Shown here: in pieces, positions 19,725 to 27,979 of the stretch | Layout of the letters: each line of letters begins with the position of its first letter | Numbering within the stretch: position 1 is the stretch's first letter | NCBI GenBank assembly: GCA_964457755.1 | Contig: CAYWGC010000009.1 | Location: 12,608 to 76,607 of the forward strand | DNA length: 64,000 nucleotides | From: Tharpella sp964457755 | GTDB taxonomy: Bacteria > Desulfobacterota > Anaeroferrophillalia > Anaeroferrophillales > Tharpellaceae | Reading direction: 5' to 3' | Made by a program: the position numbers and the translations under genes | Notes under the pieces: generated by a model | What the model saw: only the letters and a program-made list of their open reading frames with translations | Told to the model about the DNA's origin: nothing | Databases searched by the model: none

Positions 19725-22520
19725 TCATGAAATATCGAAAAATTTGCGCTTTCCGGATTTATCATCAAGGATTTGACGAACTCTTTCAGCCAATTTCACC
19801 AGGGTCAAAGGCTTCATCATTAACGCTCTGATGCCAGTGGCATAGACCTGTTTTTCAGTCTCACCAGAACAATAACCAGTACAAATGATGATTGGCAATT
19901 CAGGTTCTTTTGCCAACATCTTTGCAGCCATCTGCAAACCCGACATCTCCGGCATCGCGAGGTCGCTGATCACCAAATCGAAAGCTTGCGAATCATTCAT
20001 GAATAAGGCTAAGGCTTCACAACTACTATTTATGACCGTCAAGTGATAACCTAAAGGCAAAAACATTTCACTTGCTAAATCCACCAGAGATTCTTCATCA
20101 TCAACAAAAAGAATACGTTCATTGCCTCTCGGCAACCCCGTTGTGAATATCTCATCAACTAAAGCCTCGGCTTTACTGATCGGTAAATAAACCGTAAATT
20201 CAGTACCCTCCCCAGGACGGCTGAAAACAGCTATCGCCCCACCGCAATGCTTAACAATACCATGCACCACGGCCAGACCCATACCAGTTCCTTCACCCTC
20301 TTTTTTGGTCGTAAAAAAAGGTTCAAAAATCCGTCCTTGAAGCTCGGCACTGATTCCCTGGCCGCTATCTTTGACTTGCAGTTTCAGATAAGGCCCCGAA
20401 GCCAAACCAAGCTTCTCCGCCCCGGCATCATCTTCCTTGAGTGCAATCGTCATGACGCCACCGCCCGGCATAGCATGGGCGGCATTGGTACAAAAATTGA
20501 CAATCATCTGATGCATCTGAGTCGGATCAGCCTTGACCAAAGCATCAGATTCAAGCTCTTGCCGGATCTCAATATTAGCCGACAAAGATGGTTGCAGCAG
20601 CTTCAAAGCCTCTTTGATAATCAACTTCAATCGAAGCGGCCGGGTCTCAACCTCACGCTGACGACTGAATACCAGTATCTGTTTTACCAACTCTGCAGCC
20701 CGATCTGAGGCCGTCAATACATTCTCCAGATAGCGGCGTACATTACTGTCGGCCTCAAGTTTAGCCAGAGATATTTCACTGAAACCACGGATTGCGGCCA
20801 GAGCATTATTAAAATCATGAGCAATACCGCCAGCCAGAGTACCGATAGCCTCCATCTTCTGTGACTGACGCAGCTGAGCCTCCATCTCCAGCTGACCGCT
20901 CACATCCCGAGCCACCACCACAAAACCGCTAATCTTCTGATAAGTATCATAAATCGTTGAAACCGTGACGTCGCTGATTAACAATGTGTCATCTTTTTTT
21001 CGGTTTTTCAGACGCCCGGTCCAAACCGAACCGCTGTCAACCGATTCTCGCATATCACGATAAACCTCTTCCCCGAATTCATCACCCCAGAGAAAATCAG
21101 TCTTTTTCCCCTTAATCTCAGCGCCCAGGTAACCAGTGGTCTTTTCAAAGGCCGGATTAACATATTCTATAAAACCATCAACATCAGTAATGATAATGAC
21201 CTCAGATGTATGAACAACCGCCGAGGCCAGCTGCGCCAGACCTTTTTCCGCCTCATCCCTGTCGGCCTCACTGCAACGTAAGGTTACAAGCATTTTATTG
21301 GCCGCACCGGCAAGTTCGACAAATTCCCGATAAGCAAGTTTTTCGGTATCGACATCAATTGCCAGGGAAGCTGCACGCTGGAAAAACAGGTTGAAAACAG
21401 CAAAAGAATTTCTGGCTTGGCGCCATATAATGAAAGAGATCAAGGCCGCTCCACCAAGCAAGACTAAAAGAGCCAGGGAAATAAGCAAAAGATGAGTTTG
21501 AACCCTTTTATTCATTGCCAACCGAATCCGACTGACCGAAGCTTCAATATCATCGACATAGATACCTGCTCCAACATACCACTGCCAATCCTTCAGGCCT
21601 TGAACATAGCTTATTTTATCCAAGGGCAGCTGACCACTCTCGGATGGCATTTTATACTGCAAGTAGCCACCACCACCCTGAGCCCGCCGAATCAGTTCCC
21701 GTGCCACTTCAACACCATCAATATCGGTGGTATCTATTACATTATGTCCACAAGCTGGGCCCACCAAACTAATACCATTAAAATGACCGGCAAAAAGGTA
21801 ACCGTTGCGAGGGAATTTTTTTCCTTCAATAAAGGCTATAGCTTCTCTTTTAATCTCCTCTTCGAGATCATCAAGATAGGCCCCGGTGCCTATAAACCAG
21901 TCAAATGGGGCAAAATATTTGATAAAGGAAATTTTCGGAAAATCCTTGCCAGCCTGATCCGGCTTACTCCAATGGTAGTCATAAAATCCTTCATCTTGCT
22001 TTTTAACCAGGGCAATCGTATCGCGAATAATATATTTTCCTCGGGCATCTTTAAGATCGAGCAGATTTTTCCCTTCCAGAGACGGGCGATCGGCAAAGAG
22101 TTCCTCTCTTCCATCTAATGCTGTGACAAAAAAATAACCTTTACCATCATTAAAACGAAGCGGACGCAGAGCTTCCCGGATCATCTCTTTAATTTCTGCA
22201 GGTCTCTTGCTTTCAGCATAAGTCGTATAAAGATGGGTGGCCACAGCATGGGCCTCATAAACCCGAGCCTGAATTGTTTTACGAACTTCATTTTCCTGCT
22301 GTGACTTCTTAAAATGAATAAAGCGCAGAGTTTCGTCAACTCTGCGCTTGACCACTATTTTGCGATCTTCATACTGACGCACACGAACTTTATCGGCCTC
22401 CTGGTGAAAAGTATTAACTTCATGGTAGATGAAAAAACCACCTAAAAATACGATGGGAATCAACGTAACCAGAATCATCCCCAAAAGTTGGGTTCGAGCA
22501 AAACTTTTGATTGATTTCAT
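19725..22520 (-). CDS. Hybrid sensor histidine kinase (double Cache-PAS-HisKA-REC)
   Basis: Membrane sensor of about 931 residues. After an N-terminal helix come two Cache_2-like modules (around 115-215 and 230-330, each with a GYFF/GYLF and FIGTGAYLDD/YVGAGIYVDD pattern), a second helix (about 345-368), a PAS domain, HisKA with the phospho-accepting His in GGIAHDFNN, an ATPase domain (DSGQGI, GTGMGLAVVHGI) and a C-terminal receiver (FVDDEES, SDLAMP). The ATG at 22520 is preferred over a TTG that overlaps the ftsB-like gene. No cognate regulator is adjacent. Ligand unknown; Cache modules usually bind small organic acids or amino acids. Confidence 0.9.
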   Translation of the reverse strand: MKSIKSFARTQLLGMILVTLIPIVFLGGFFIYHEVNTFHQEADKVRVRQYEDRKIVVKRRVDETLRFIHFKKSQQENEVRKTIQARVYEAHAVATHLYTTYAESKRPAEIKEMIREALRPLRFNDGKGYFFVTALDGREELFADRPSLEGKNLLDLKDARGKYIIRDTIALVKKQDEGFYDYHWSKPDQAGKDFPKISFIKYFAPFDWFIGTGAYLDDLEEEIKREAIAFIEGKKFPRNGYLFAGHFNGISLVGPACGHNVIDTTDIDGVEVARELIRRAQGGGGYLQYKMPSESGQLPLDKISYVQGLKDWQWYVGAGIYVDDIEASVSRIRLAMNKRVQTHLLLISLALLVLLGGAALISFIIWRQARNSFAVFNLFFQRAASLAIDVDTEKLAYREFVELAGAANKMLVTLRCSEADRDEAEKGLAQLASAVVHTSEVIIITDVDGFIEYVNPAFEKTTGYLGAEIKGKKTDFLWGDEFGEEVYRDMRESVDSGSVWTGRLKNRKKDDTLLISDVTVSTIYDTYQKISGFVVVARDVSGQLEMEAQLRQSQKMEAIGTLAGGIAHDFNNALAAIRGFSEISLAKLEADSNVRRYLENVLTASDRAAELVKQILVFSRQREVETRPLRLKLIIKEALKLLQPSLSANIEIRQELESDALVKADPTQMHQMIVNFCTNAAHAMPGGGVMTIALKEDDAGAEKLGLASGPYLKLQVKDSGQGISAELQGRIFEPFFTTKKEGEGTGMGLAVVHGIVKHCGGAIAVFSRPGEGTEFTVYLPISKAEALVDEIFTTGLPRGNERILFVDDEESLVDLASEMFLPLGYHLTVINSSCEALALFMNDSQAFDLVISDLAMPEMSGLQMAAKMLAKEPELPIIICTGYCSGETEKQVYATGIRALMMKPLTLVKLAERVRQILDDKSGKRKFFDIS

Positions 22521-22533
22521 AGTTTTCAAAACA

Positions 22534-22809
22534 TTAGCGGTTTTCAAAGAGAAAGAGAATTTCGTTGTCGCGAATCATGTGGAGGTCGCGGCGGACAACT
22601 AACTCCTGGTAACGGGCATCACTTTGTAAAAGACGTATTTTATGTTCCAAACGTTGGTTTTCAACTTTAAGCTCCTGGTTATGCTCAGTTAGGTGATTAA
22701 TCTCATTTGCAACCAGCCTTAAAACCCGGTCGCCACGGTTGCCGAACCAGGTCAACCAGACAAAATAAAAAATGACCAGCAGCAGAACCCCTGAAATTAG
22801 CCGTTTCAT
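22534..22809 (-). CDS. FtsB/DivIC-like septum formation initiator
   Basis: A 91-residue protein with one N-terminal membrane helix (LLLVIFYFVWLTWFGNRGD) and a coiled coil (ANEINHLTEHNQELKVENQR), ending in a region with VRRDLHMIRDNEILF that matches the FtsB C-terminal pattern. FtsB links FtsL and FtsQ in the divisome. The ATG overlaps the stop of the TonB-like gene (ATGA). Placement after exbB-exbD-tonB is not typical for ftsB, but the architecture fits well. Confidence 0.75.
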   Translation of the reverse strand: MKRLISGVLLLVIFYFVWLTWFGNRGDRVLRLVANEINHLTEHNQELKVENQRLEHKIRLLQSDARYQELVVRRDLHMIRDNEILFLFENR

Positions 22810-23669
22810 CGAGACACCCGGAAAGTGATGCTGACCGTCCCCCACTGCTCCTGCTGAGGGAGATCAGAGGCCAGAATGGAAAAGCGCCATTGCTGCAAAA
22901 ACCTCTCTGCGACATTGACAAGTTCAAGATCACCGATTTTCAAGGTCTCAAACCGGCTTACGCTGCCATCCGGGCGCACCCAAAAACGAAAATCAACCGA
23001 AACATCTTTGGCCAGAGAAATTTTTGGCAATGCCGGCCGAAAGAGAACCTGCCGACTGCGGGCTACCGGCCCCTCTAAACCAAAATCACGGCGGCTGATC
23101 TTTTTTTCCGGCAGATCAAGTGTGAGAAGTTTTTTTTGACCTGCAGGAGAGAGTAGTTCATCAACCAGGGCACCGGATTCGGCAAGCACCTGCTTAAAGG
23201 TGCCATCAAGACGACTACCGCTCAAACGGCCCGCCGGTTTCTTACCCAACCTACCTAAAAGTTTTTGCGGTGGAATCGAAGGCAACGTTTCGGGAAGCGG
23301 CAGAAACTCAACTGTCAACTTTTGAGACGGGGAGATTTCCGGCAGTTTAAGAAGAGCTGGAGGTAAAAACGAATCCTCACCAAGAGCCGGAAGTTCTTTA
23401 AGACGATCATCGATCAGGGCAGAAACATGGTCATCTGCCAGCAATGGTGAGACCTTCTCCACGACCGGAGGCTCGGGTACAACTTCCGGCGCCACCAGGG
23501 TGACCTCAATTTCGTTAACGCTCAAGAGAGCCAGGCGGTTGATATGAATATTGAAAAGTCTGGTCAGATCAGGAAGAGCCATAATCAGGGCCGCATGAAG
23601 GAGCCCTGAGAGAAGTAAAAACGGGATCAAACGAGCCGATTTATAACGTGGCGTAGTAGAGAGCAACAA
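22806..23669 (-). CDS. TonB/TolA-like energy-transducing protein
   Basis: An N-terminal membrane anchor (PFLLLSGLLHAALIMALP) is followed by a Pro/Glu-rich periplasmic region and a C-terminal TonB-like domain: VSVDFRFWVRPDGSVSRFE and QQWRFSILASDLPQQEQWG. With ExbB and ExbD upstream on the same strand it forms a proton-motive-force transducer. Whether it serves receptor energisation or the Tol role cannot be told; no TonB receptor, TolB or Pal is adjacent. Confidence 0.75.
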   Translation of the reverse strand: MLLSTTPRYKSARLIPFLLLSGLLHAALIMALPDLTRLFNIHINRLALLSVNEIEVTLVAPEVVPEPPVVEKVSPLLADDHVSALIDDRLKELPALGEDSFLPPALLKLPEISPSQKLTVEFLPLPETLPSIPPQKLLGRLGKKPAGRLSGSRLDGTFKQVLAESGALVDELLSPAGQKKLLTLDLPEKKISRRDFGLEGPVARSRQVLFRPALPKISLAKDVSVDFRFWVRPDGSVSRFETLKIGDLELVNVAERFLQQWRFSILASDLPQQEQWGTVSITFRVSR

Positions 23670-23682
23670 TCACCTCTTTAGT

Positions 23683-23833
23683 AGTCGGCAGTGGGCAGTC
23701 GACAGTTCAAACCATCTTCACATTTCACATCTCGACTTTCCAGCACTATGCATGCACTTACAGGCAACCCAGAGAGGACTCAAACGAAACTTTCAGCAGG
23801 CACCCAACCAAGTTTTACAATCTACTGCCCACT
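23683..23833. repeat. Heptad repeats in inverted copies between exbD and the tonB-like gene
   Basis: 23683-23710 reads AGTCGGC, AGTGGGC, AGTCGAC, AGTTC in 7-bp steps. A single inverted copy ACTGCCCACT lies at 23824-23833, exactly complementary to 23690-23699 and touching the exbD stop codon. The 113 bases between show nothing recognisable. Confidence 0.6.
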
Positions 23834-24241
23834 GGAATCTTCAGGTTGTGTAGCAATCGCTAATTTATTTAAACCGGAACTCTTAGCGGCATCCATAACC
23901 TTGACCACCAGACCGTGATAGACCTTTTTGTCAGCTTCAATCACGACCAGGGCATCATCACCATGGGCTTTCCCCACAGCCTGAAACCTTTCCCGAAGCT
24001 GAGCCAGGGAGAGTTTTTTACCTTCAAGAAAGATCCTGCCACCCGCCTCAATCGCCACCCTTAGAGTGGTTTTTTTCTTAGTGACCTGTTCGGCGGAAGA
24101 TTTCGGGAGATCAATTTTGATTCCGGGATTAACCGAAAGACTGGTCGAGAGCATGAAAAAAATAAGCAGCAAAAAGACGACATCGACCAACGGTGTCATA
24201 TCGAGCTGCACCTCATCTCGACTGCGAGTTTGAAAACGCAT
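23822..24241 (-). CDS. ExbD/TolR biopolymer transport protein
   Basis: One N-terminal membrane helix (PLVDVVFLLLIFFMLS) contains the conserved proton-path Asp (LVDVVF). It is followed by SLSVNPGIKIDLPKSSAE and a periplasmic domain with VVIEADKKVYHGLVVKVMD. Length 139 is normal. It pairs with the ExbB/TolQ gene 7 bases upstream. Confidence 0.88.
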   Translation of the reverse strand: MRFQTRSRDEVQLDMTPLVDVVFLLLIFFMLSTSLSVNPGIKIDLPKSSAEQVTKKKTTLRVAIEAGGRIFLEGKKLSLAQLRERFQAVGKAHGDDALVVIEADKKVYHGLVVKVMDAAKSSGLNKLAIATQPEDSSGQ

Positions 24242-24248
24242 AAGCTAA

Positions 24249-24863
24249 TTACCCGCGCCCCTCTTCCTGATCAATCAGATCAAGAATCTCGATCGAAACC
24301 CGTTCCATCCGCAAAACCCGCTTATCAACCCGGGAACGAAGAAGCTTATAGAAGACAAAAGCGGGGATCGCGACGGTCAAACCGGCGGCCGTCGTAATTA
24401 AAGCCTCTGAAATACCCCCGGCCAGCATCTGGGGATTACCGATACCAGCTTGCGAAATAACACTGAAAGCTTTAATCATCCCGGTTACAGTTCCCAGAAG
24501 ACCGAGCAGCGGGGCAATCCCGGCAATAGTCCCAAGAATTGTCAGAAACCTTTCCAGATTGGCAGCTTCAAGACGGCCAACATCTTCAATCGCCTCCTTG
24601 ACCTGGTGACGTGCCTTATTATGACGCGAGATACCGGCCATCAAGACCCGGGCAATCGAGGAGTTGTTAAGCCGACACTGGGTCAGGGCATCCTCCATGC
24701 GCTGTTGACGAACCAGATCGCTGACCTCAATAATAAACTTCTCCGGGATAATCCGGCTGCGGCGCAAAGCGAAAAGACGCTCAAAAAGAATTGCCAGGGT
24801 AAGAATCGAACAGATCATAATCGGGTACATCAGATACCCACCTTTCATAACAAACTGATACAT
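24249..24863 (-). CDS. ExbB/TolQ/MotA-family proton channel
   Basis: Three membrane segments (about 8-25, 110-132 and 155-178) and the family signature GTVTGMIKAF with GGISEALITTAAGLTVAIPAF. Length 204. First gene of the exbB-exbD-tonB-like-ftsB-like-kinase run on the minus strand. Confidence 0.88.
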   Translation of the reverse strand: MYQFVMKGGYLMYPIMICSILTLAILFERLFALRRSRIIPEKFIIEVSDLVRQQRMEDALTQCRLNNSSIARVLMAGISRHNKARHQVKEAIEDVGRLEAANLERFLTILGTIAGIAPLLGLLGTVTGMIKAFSVISQAGIGNPQMLAGGISEALITTAAGLTVAIPAFVFYKLLRSRVDKRVLRMERVSIEILDLIDQEEGRG

Positions 24864-25000
24864 CTAAAAACCTCATCTCAGTAAAAAACAATGTTATACC
24901 ATAAACTTGCAAACCAAACTAAAAGCACCTCTAAAAATAACAAGCATACAATTAGCTTGTCTTGCAGAACTAATCGAGTCTAACCCTAATTGTTTTCACA

Positions 25001-25106
25001 AAAAAGGGGTCGAACGACCGCAAATCACCGGCCGCGCCGGGGACTTTAATTGAGTTTCGGCAGCTGTTAGCGGTCTGCGTGCATGCGATCGTTCGGCGTT
25101 TTTTTG
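25001..25106. other. Structured intergenic element flanked by T runs
   Basis: Outer arms 25011-25022 (CGAACGACCGCA) and 25084-25095 pair over 12 positions with one mismatch. Inside are two smaller hairpins: CCGG-CCGCG-CCGG near 25028-25040 and GCAG...CTGC near 25060-25078. Both strands end in a T run (six T on minus, seven on plus), so it can act as a two-way terminator after the aminomutase gene. The outer GAAC/GTTC arms with inner loops also resemble an integron attC fold, but the core sites do not match the consensus. A structured RNA is a third option. Confidence 0.5.
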
Positions 25107-25135
25107 CCAATTAAATTATCCCCCTTTTTTTACCT

Positions 25136-26212
25136 TCATTCAGGCATATTAGGAATTTTGGTGGTCTCACCCTTATGATTTCGTACCGTGTATTCTTTCT
25201 TATTTTTATCAACAATATAATAGTCAGGCATTAATGGGATCTTGCCGATGTTAGTCGCCAGCACGTACATAGGTTGGGCTAGACCGGTAGTGTGGCCGCG
25301 TAATGCATCACGAATCAACTCGGCTCCTTTTTCCACAGGAGTACGAAAATGGTCGATACCCGGAGCCGGTTCACAATAGAAAACATAGTAGGGTCGAATA
25401 CGAGTGCGCAGTAATTTTTGATGCAGTTCTCTGAATGTATCCACATCATCATTGATGCCTTTCAATAACACCGCCTGATTTCCCACATTGATGCCGCAGC
25501 TCATCAGTTCGTAAACCGCTTTTTCAGTTTTTTCGGTAATTTCTTTCGGGTGGTTACACTGTGTATTGATCCAGACTGGAACTTTGTGGAAACCTCCGAT
25601 CGCTTTTTTCAATCCTTTTGTAATCCGATGGGGCAGAACTATTGGCAGCCGGGAGCCAATCCTGATCATTTCGATGTGCGGCATTTCGCGAAGTTTGGTG
25701 ATTAGGTATTCAAGTTTTTCGTCTGACAAAAGCAATGGATCACCACCAGTAATTAATACGTCGCGAATCTCAGGGTGTTCGGCGATCCAAGCCAGGCCTT
25801 CATCAACATCAAAATTAAGTTGCAAATCCTGATTGATAACCAGTTCCTTACGGAAACAGTGCCGACAATAAATGCCACAAACCTGCACAACGGTAAAAGC
25901 GACACGATCATGATACTGACGGGCAATACTATCAGGGCGGATTTCTGCGGTTGCTCTATTCTCTTTCCAGACCAGATAATTTTCCATCCCGTATTCATTA
26001 ACTTGCTCCTTCATAGATGGAATAACCTGCTTTCTGATTGGACAATTCGGATTATCCTTATCCATCAACGAGGCAAAATAGGGAGATGTCCCCCACTTGG
26101 TTTTCAAAGTCTCAATTGCCTCCCTTTCATCATCAGAGACATTGATATACTTTCCAAGCTTTTCAAGTGTATTCACTTGATTCTTCATTTGCTCGGTCCA
26201 TTGTTCTGTCAT
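25136..26212 (-). CDS. KamA-family radical SAM aminomutase (substrate uncertain)
   Basis: Related to lysine 2,3-aminomutase. The 4Fe-4S motif is CGIYCRHC (C112, C116, C119), SAM contacts include ITGGDPLLL, and the PLP lysine is K324 in GKIPLMPDY. By my alignment to the clostridial enzyme, the two aspartates that hold the lysine side-chain amine (D293 and D330) correspond to E281 and A319, so plain lysine is doubtful. The C-terminal zinc-binding cysteine tail of that enzyme is absent (358 residues). It lies 60 bases after a glutamine-synthetase-like gene. A glutamate 2,3-aminomutase is possible, but its reported Lys/Asn pair is absent too. It does not look like EpmB. Confidence 0.8.
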   Translation of the reverse strand: MTEQWTEQMKNQVNTLEKLGKYINVSDDEREAIETLKTKWGTSPYFASLMDKDNPNCPIRKQVIPSMKEQVNEYGMENYLVWKENRATAEIRPDSIARQYHDRVAFTVVQVCGIYCRHCFRKELVINQDLQLNFDVDEGLAWIAEHPEIRDVLITGGDPLLLSDEKLEYLITKLREMPHIEMIRIGSRLPIVLPHRITKGLKKAIGGFHKVPVWINTQCNHPKEITEKTEKAVYELMSCGINVGNQAVLLKGINDDVDTFRELHQKLLRTRIRPYYVFYCEPAPGIDHFRTPVEKGAELIRDALRGHTTGLAQPMYVLATNIGKIPLMPDYYIVDKNKKEYTVRNHKGETTKIPNMPE

Positions 26213-26272
26213 CTTTTTCTCAGTATTTGGTAATTTTAATTCTAGTATCTATATTTTAATGGTTGTGCTTTT

Positions 26273-27589
26273 CTAGGTACTCAAGCTTCTTCTATGTTCG
26301 CGAGGTGTAACGTACGTACGGTATCCTTCCCATTCTTCGGTTTTTAAATTCATGTATTGATCGTACATGGGATTGCCGAGAAAAGATTTTAGAAAAACAC
26401 TTTTCTCAGCTTCAACAAGGGCTTCAAACATGCTTTTAGGTAAAAATTTTGTATCCCATAAACGAGCGCTTTTTTTCCTTTTGTAGGTACTTCCGATGTC
26501 CGGTTTACCGCAATCTATTTGTTTACGAATTCCTTCCAGTCCCATCCCTATCAAAGTTGCCATTTGTAAGTATACATTCCCGGATGGATCCGGGGAGCGA
26601 AGTTCAATTCTTTTCTCGTTGGGCTCTATTGAATAGGGAACTCTGACCATTGAACTACGATTTTTGTACCCCCAACCCCTGACCACAGGGGCTTCTTTAC
26701 CCGAAACATAAGCCTTATAAGAATTAAAAGTTGCCGCCATAATAATCGAACTTTCCCTGGCAAATCTAAGGATTCCCCCAATAAAATATTTTGCTGTTTG
26801 ACTGACATTGTTTTCGGTCGAATCGTCGTAAAACACAGGCCTACCTTTTTCATCCTGTGCGGATAGATGAATATGGAGAGCACTTCTGTTCTGGCCGTTG
26901 AATGGTTTCGGCATAAAAGTCGCGTACAAACCATTTTCGTAAGCGACTCGATGAGCAACATATGTAAACAGAACAGTTCTGTCGGCGGCTTTCAATGGGT
27001 CAAGAGGCCCAAGATTAATTTCATGTTGTGATGGTGTCACTTCATGATGCATTTTTTCGAAATGAATGCCGCTTTTTTCCAAAGTTTGGACAATCCTTCT
27101 GCGAACAAACTCCCCTTTATCTTGTGGGCCGGCATAAAAATAACCGGCCTTGTCACTATGAACATCAGTGCTGAATTCATCATCGGTTAATAAAAAGAAC
27201 TCATGTTCAGGACCGGCAAGAAAACGTAAGCCAAATTCCGATTCTGCTTGATCTAAGACATTTTCCAATAGTGATCTGGGGTCATAAGATGATCTTTCTC
27301 CGTGTTCCTCACTAATTCTTCCTATCAAAAAACCAAGATTTTCATTTGCAAACTCAATGTTACGAAAACTTGTTGAAATAGGAATGATTAGCTTGTCACT
27401 ATCATCAACAGTCCCATGACCTGGGACTGAGCTACCATCAAAACCGACCCCTCGATCAAAAAAAGAGGTGACATTTTTAGGGTTCACCTGAAGTGAAATA
27501 TTTCTTCCATTCAAATCTGTGGTAAAAACCTGAACTATGTCTACGTCTGCAAAGGCTTGCTCTAATTTTTCATAAATGATTTTTTCCAT
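26273..27589 (-). CDS. Divergent glutamine synthetase family protein
   Basis: Type I glutamine-synthetase fold, 438 residues. Catalytic signatures are FDGSSVPG, the metal-site AGPEHEFF, HHEVTPSQHEINLG, HIHLSAQ, NSYKAYVSGKEAPV and RIELRSPDPSGN. It differs from housekeeping GlnA: no adenylylation tyrosine motif (NLYDLPPEE-like), HxHLS instead of HxHQS, and a short C-terminus. The ATG at 27589 has AGAGGA five bases upstream. No nitrogen-control gene is adjacent. Pairing with the aminomutase suggests a gamma-glutamyl ligase or a beta-amino-acid amidating role. Confidence 0.82.
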   Translation of the reverse strand: MEKIIYEKLEQAFADVDIVQVFTTDLNGRNISLQVNPKNVTSFFDRGVGFDGSSVPGHGTVDDSDKLIIPISTSFRNIEFANENLGFLIGRISEEHGERSSYDPRSLLENVLDQAESEFGLRFLAGPEHEFFLLTDDEFSTDVHSDKAGYFYAGPQDKGEFVRRRIVQTLEKSGIHFEKMHHEVTPSQHEINLGPLDPLKAADRTVLFTYVAHRVAYENGLYATFMPKPFNGQNRSALHIHLSAQDEKGRPVFYDDSTENNVSQTAKYFIGGILRFARESSIIMAATFNSYKAYVSGKEAPVVRGWGYKNRSSMVRVPYSIEPNEKRIELRSPDPSGNVYLQMATLIGMGLEGIRKQIDCGKPDIGSTYKRKKSARLWDTKFLPKSMFEALVEAEKSVFLKSFLGNPMYDQYMNLKTEEWEGYRTYVTPREHRRSLST

Positions 27590-27632
27590 TACAATCCTCT
27601 TTTTTGGTTTAATTCCCAAATTAGGCCGCAGT

Positions 27633-27764
27633 TTATTCTTTGATTTGCCATTCATGCACAGGAACTGCTGACGGAGTAGCCGCTAAATCGTCCCACAGAT
27701 CTTCAACAAATTGAAGTTTTTCAGGTGGACTCAAGTCAAAGATGGATGCAGAATTTAAATTCAT
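27633..27764 (-). pseudogene. Truncated addiction-module antitoxin (PF09720-like)
   Basis: A 43-residue frame with LSPPEKLQFVEDLWDDLA and VPVHEWQIKE, the typical N-terminal half of small antitoxins annotated as putative addiction module components, which run to about 70 residues. It stops at TAA where the family continues with a basic helix. The next bases in another frame (NKLRPNLGIKPKKR) may be the shifted remainder. No toxin gene follows; the glutamine-synthetase-like gene does. GGGAAG precedes the ATG. Too short for standard gene callers. Confidence 0.55.
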
Positions 27765-27836
27765 TCTCACTTCCCAGTAAAAACCGACTTTTTACCGCGG
27801 TAGCGAAGCCGGGTTTTATATTTAACGTTGACTATA

Positions 27837-27862
27837 CCCATACCAATTTAACTTGGTATGGG
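27837..27862. promoter_or_regulatory. Perfect 10-bp inverted repeat
   Basis: CCCATACCAA-TTTAAC-TTGGTATGGG, a perfect palindrome with a 6-base loop and no T run. It lies about 70 bases upstream of the antitoxin remnant and 118 bases after the TPR gene end. It could be an operator. The rest of the 27765-27979 gap shows nothing else clear. Confidence 0.4.
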
Positions 27863-27979
27863 CAATCTCAAATTTTAGAACTGTAGCTGTTACCTGGAAA
27901 TCATGACAGATACTTGGACCCTGAGAATTAAAGTCCTTCTTGGGCATACGGCAATTTCCTCAGCACCATGCCTAAAGCA

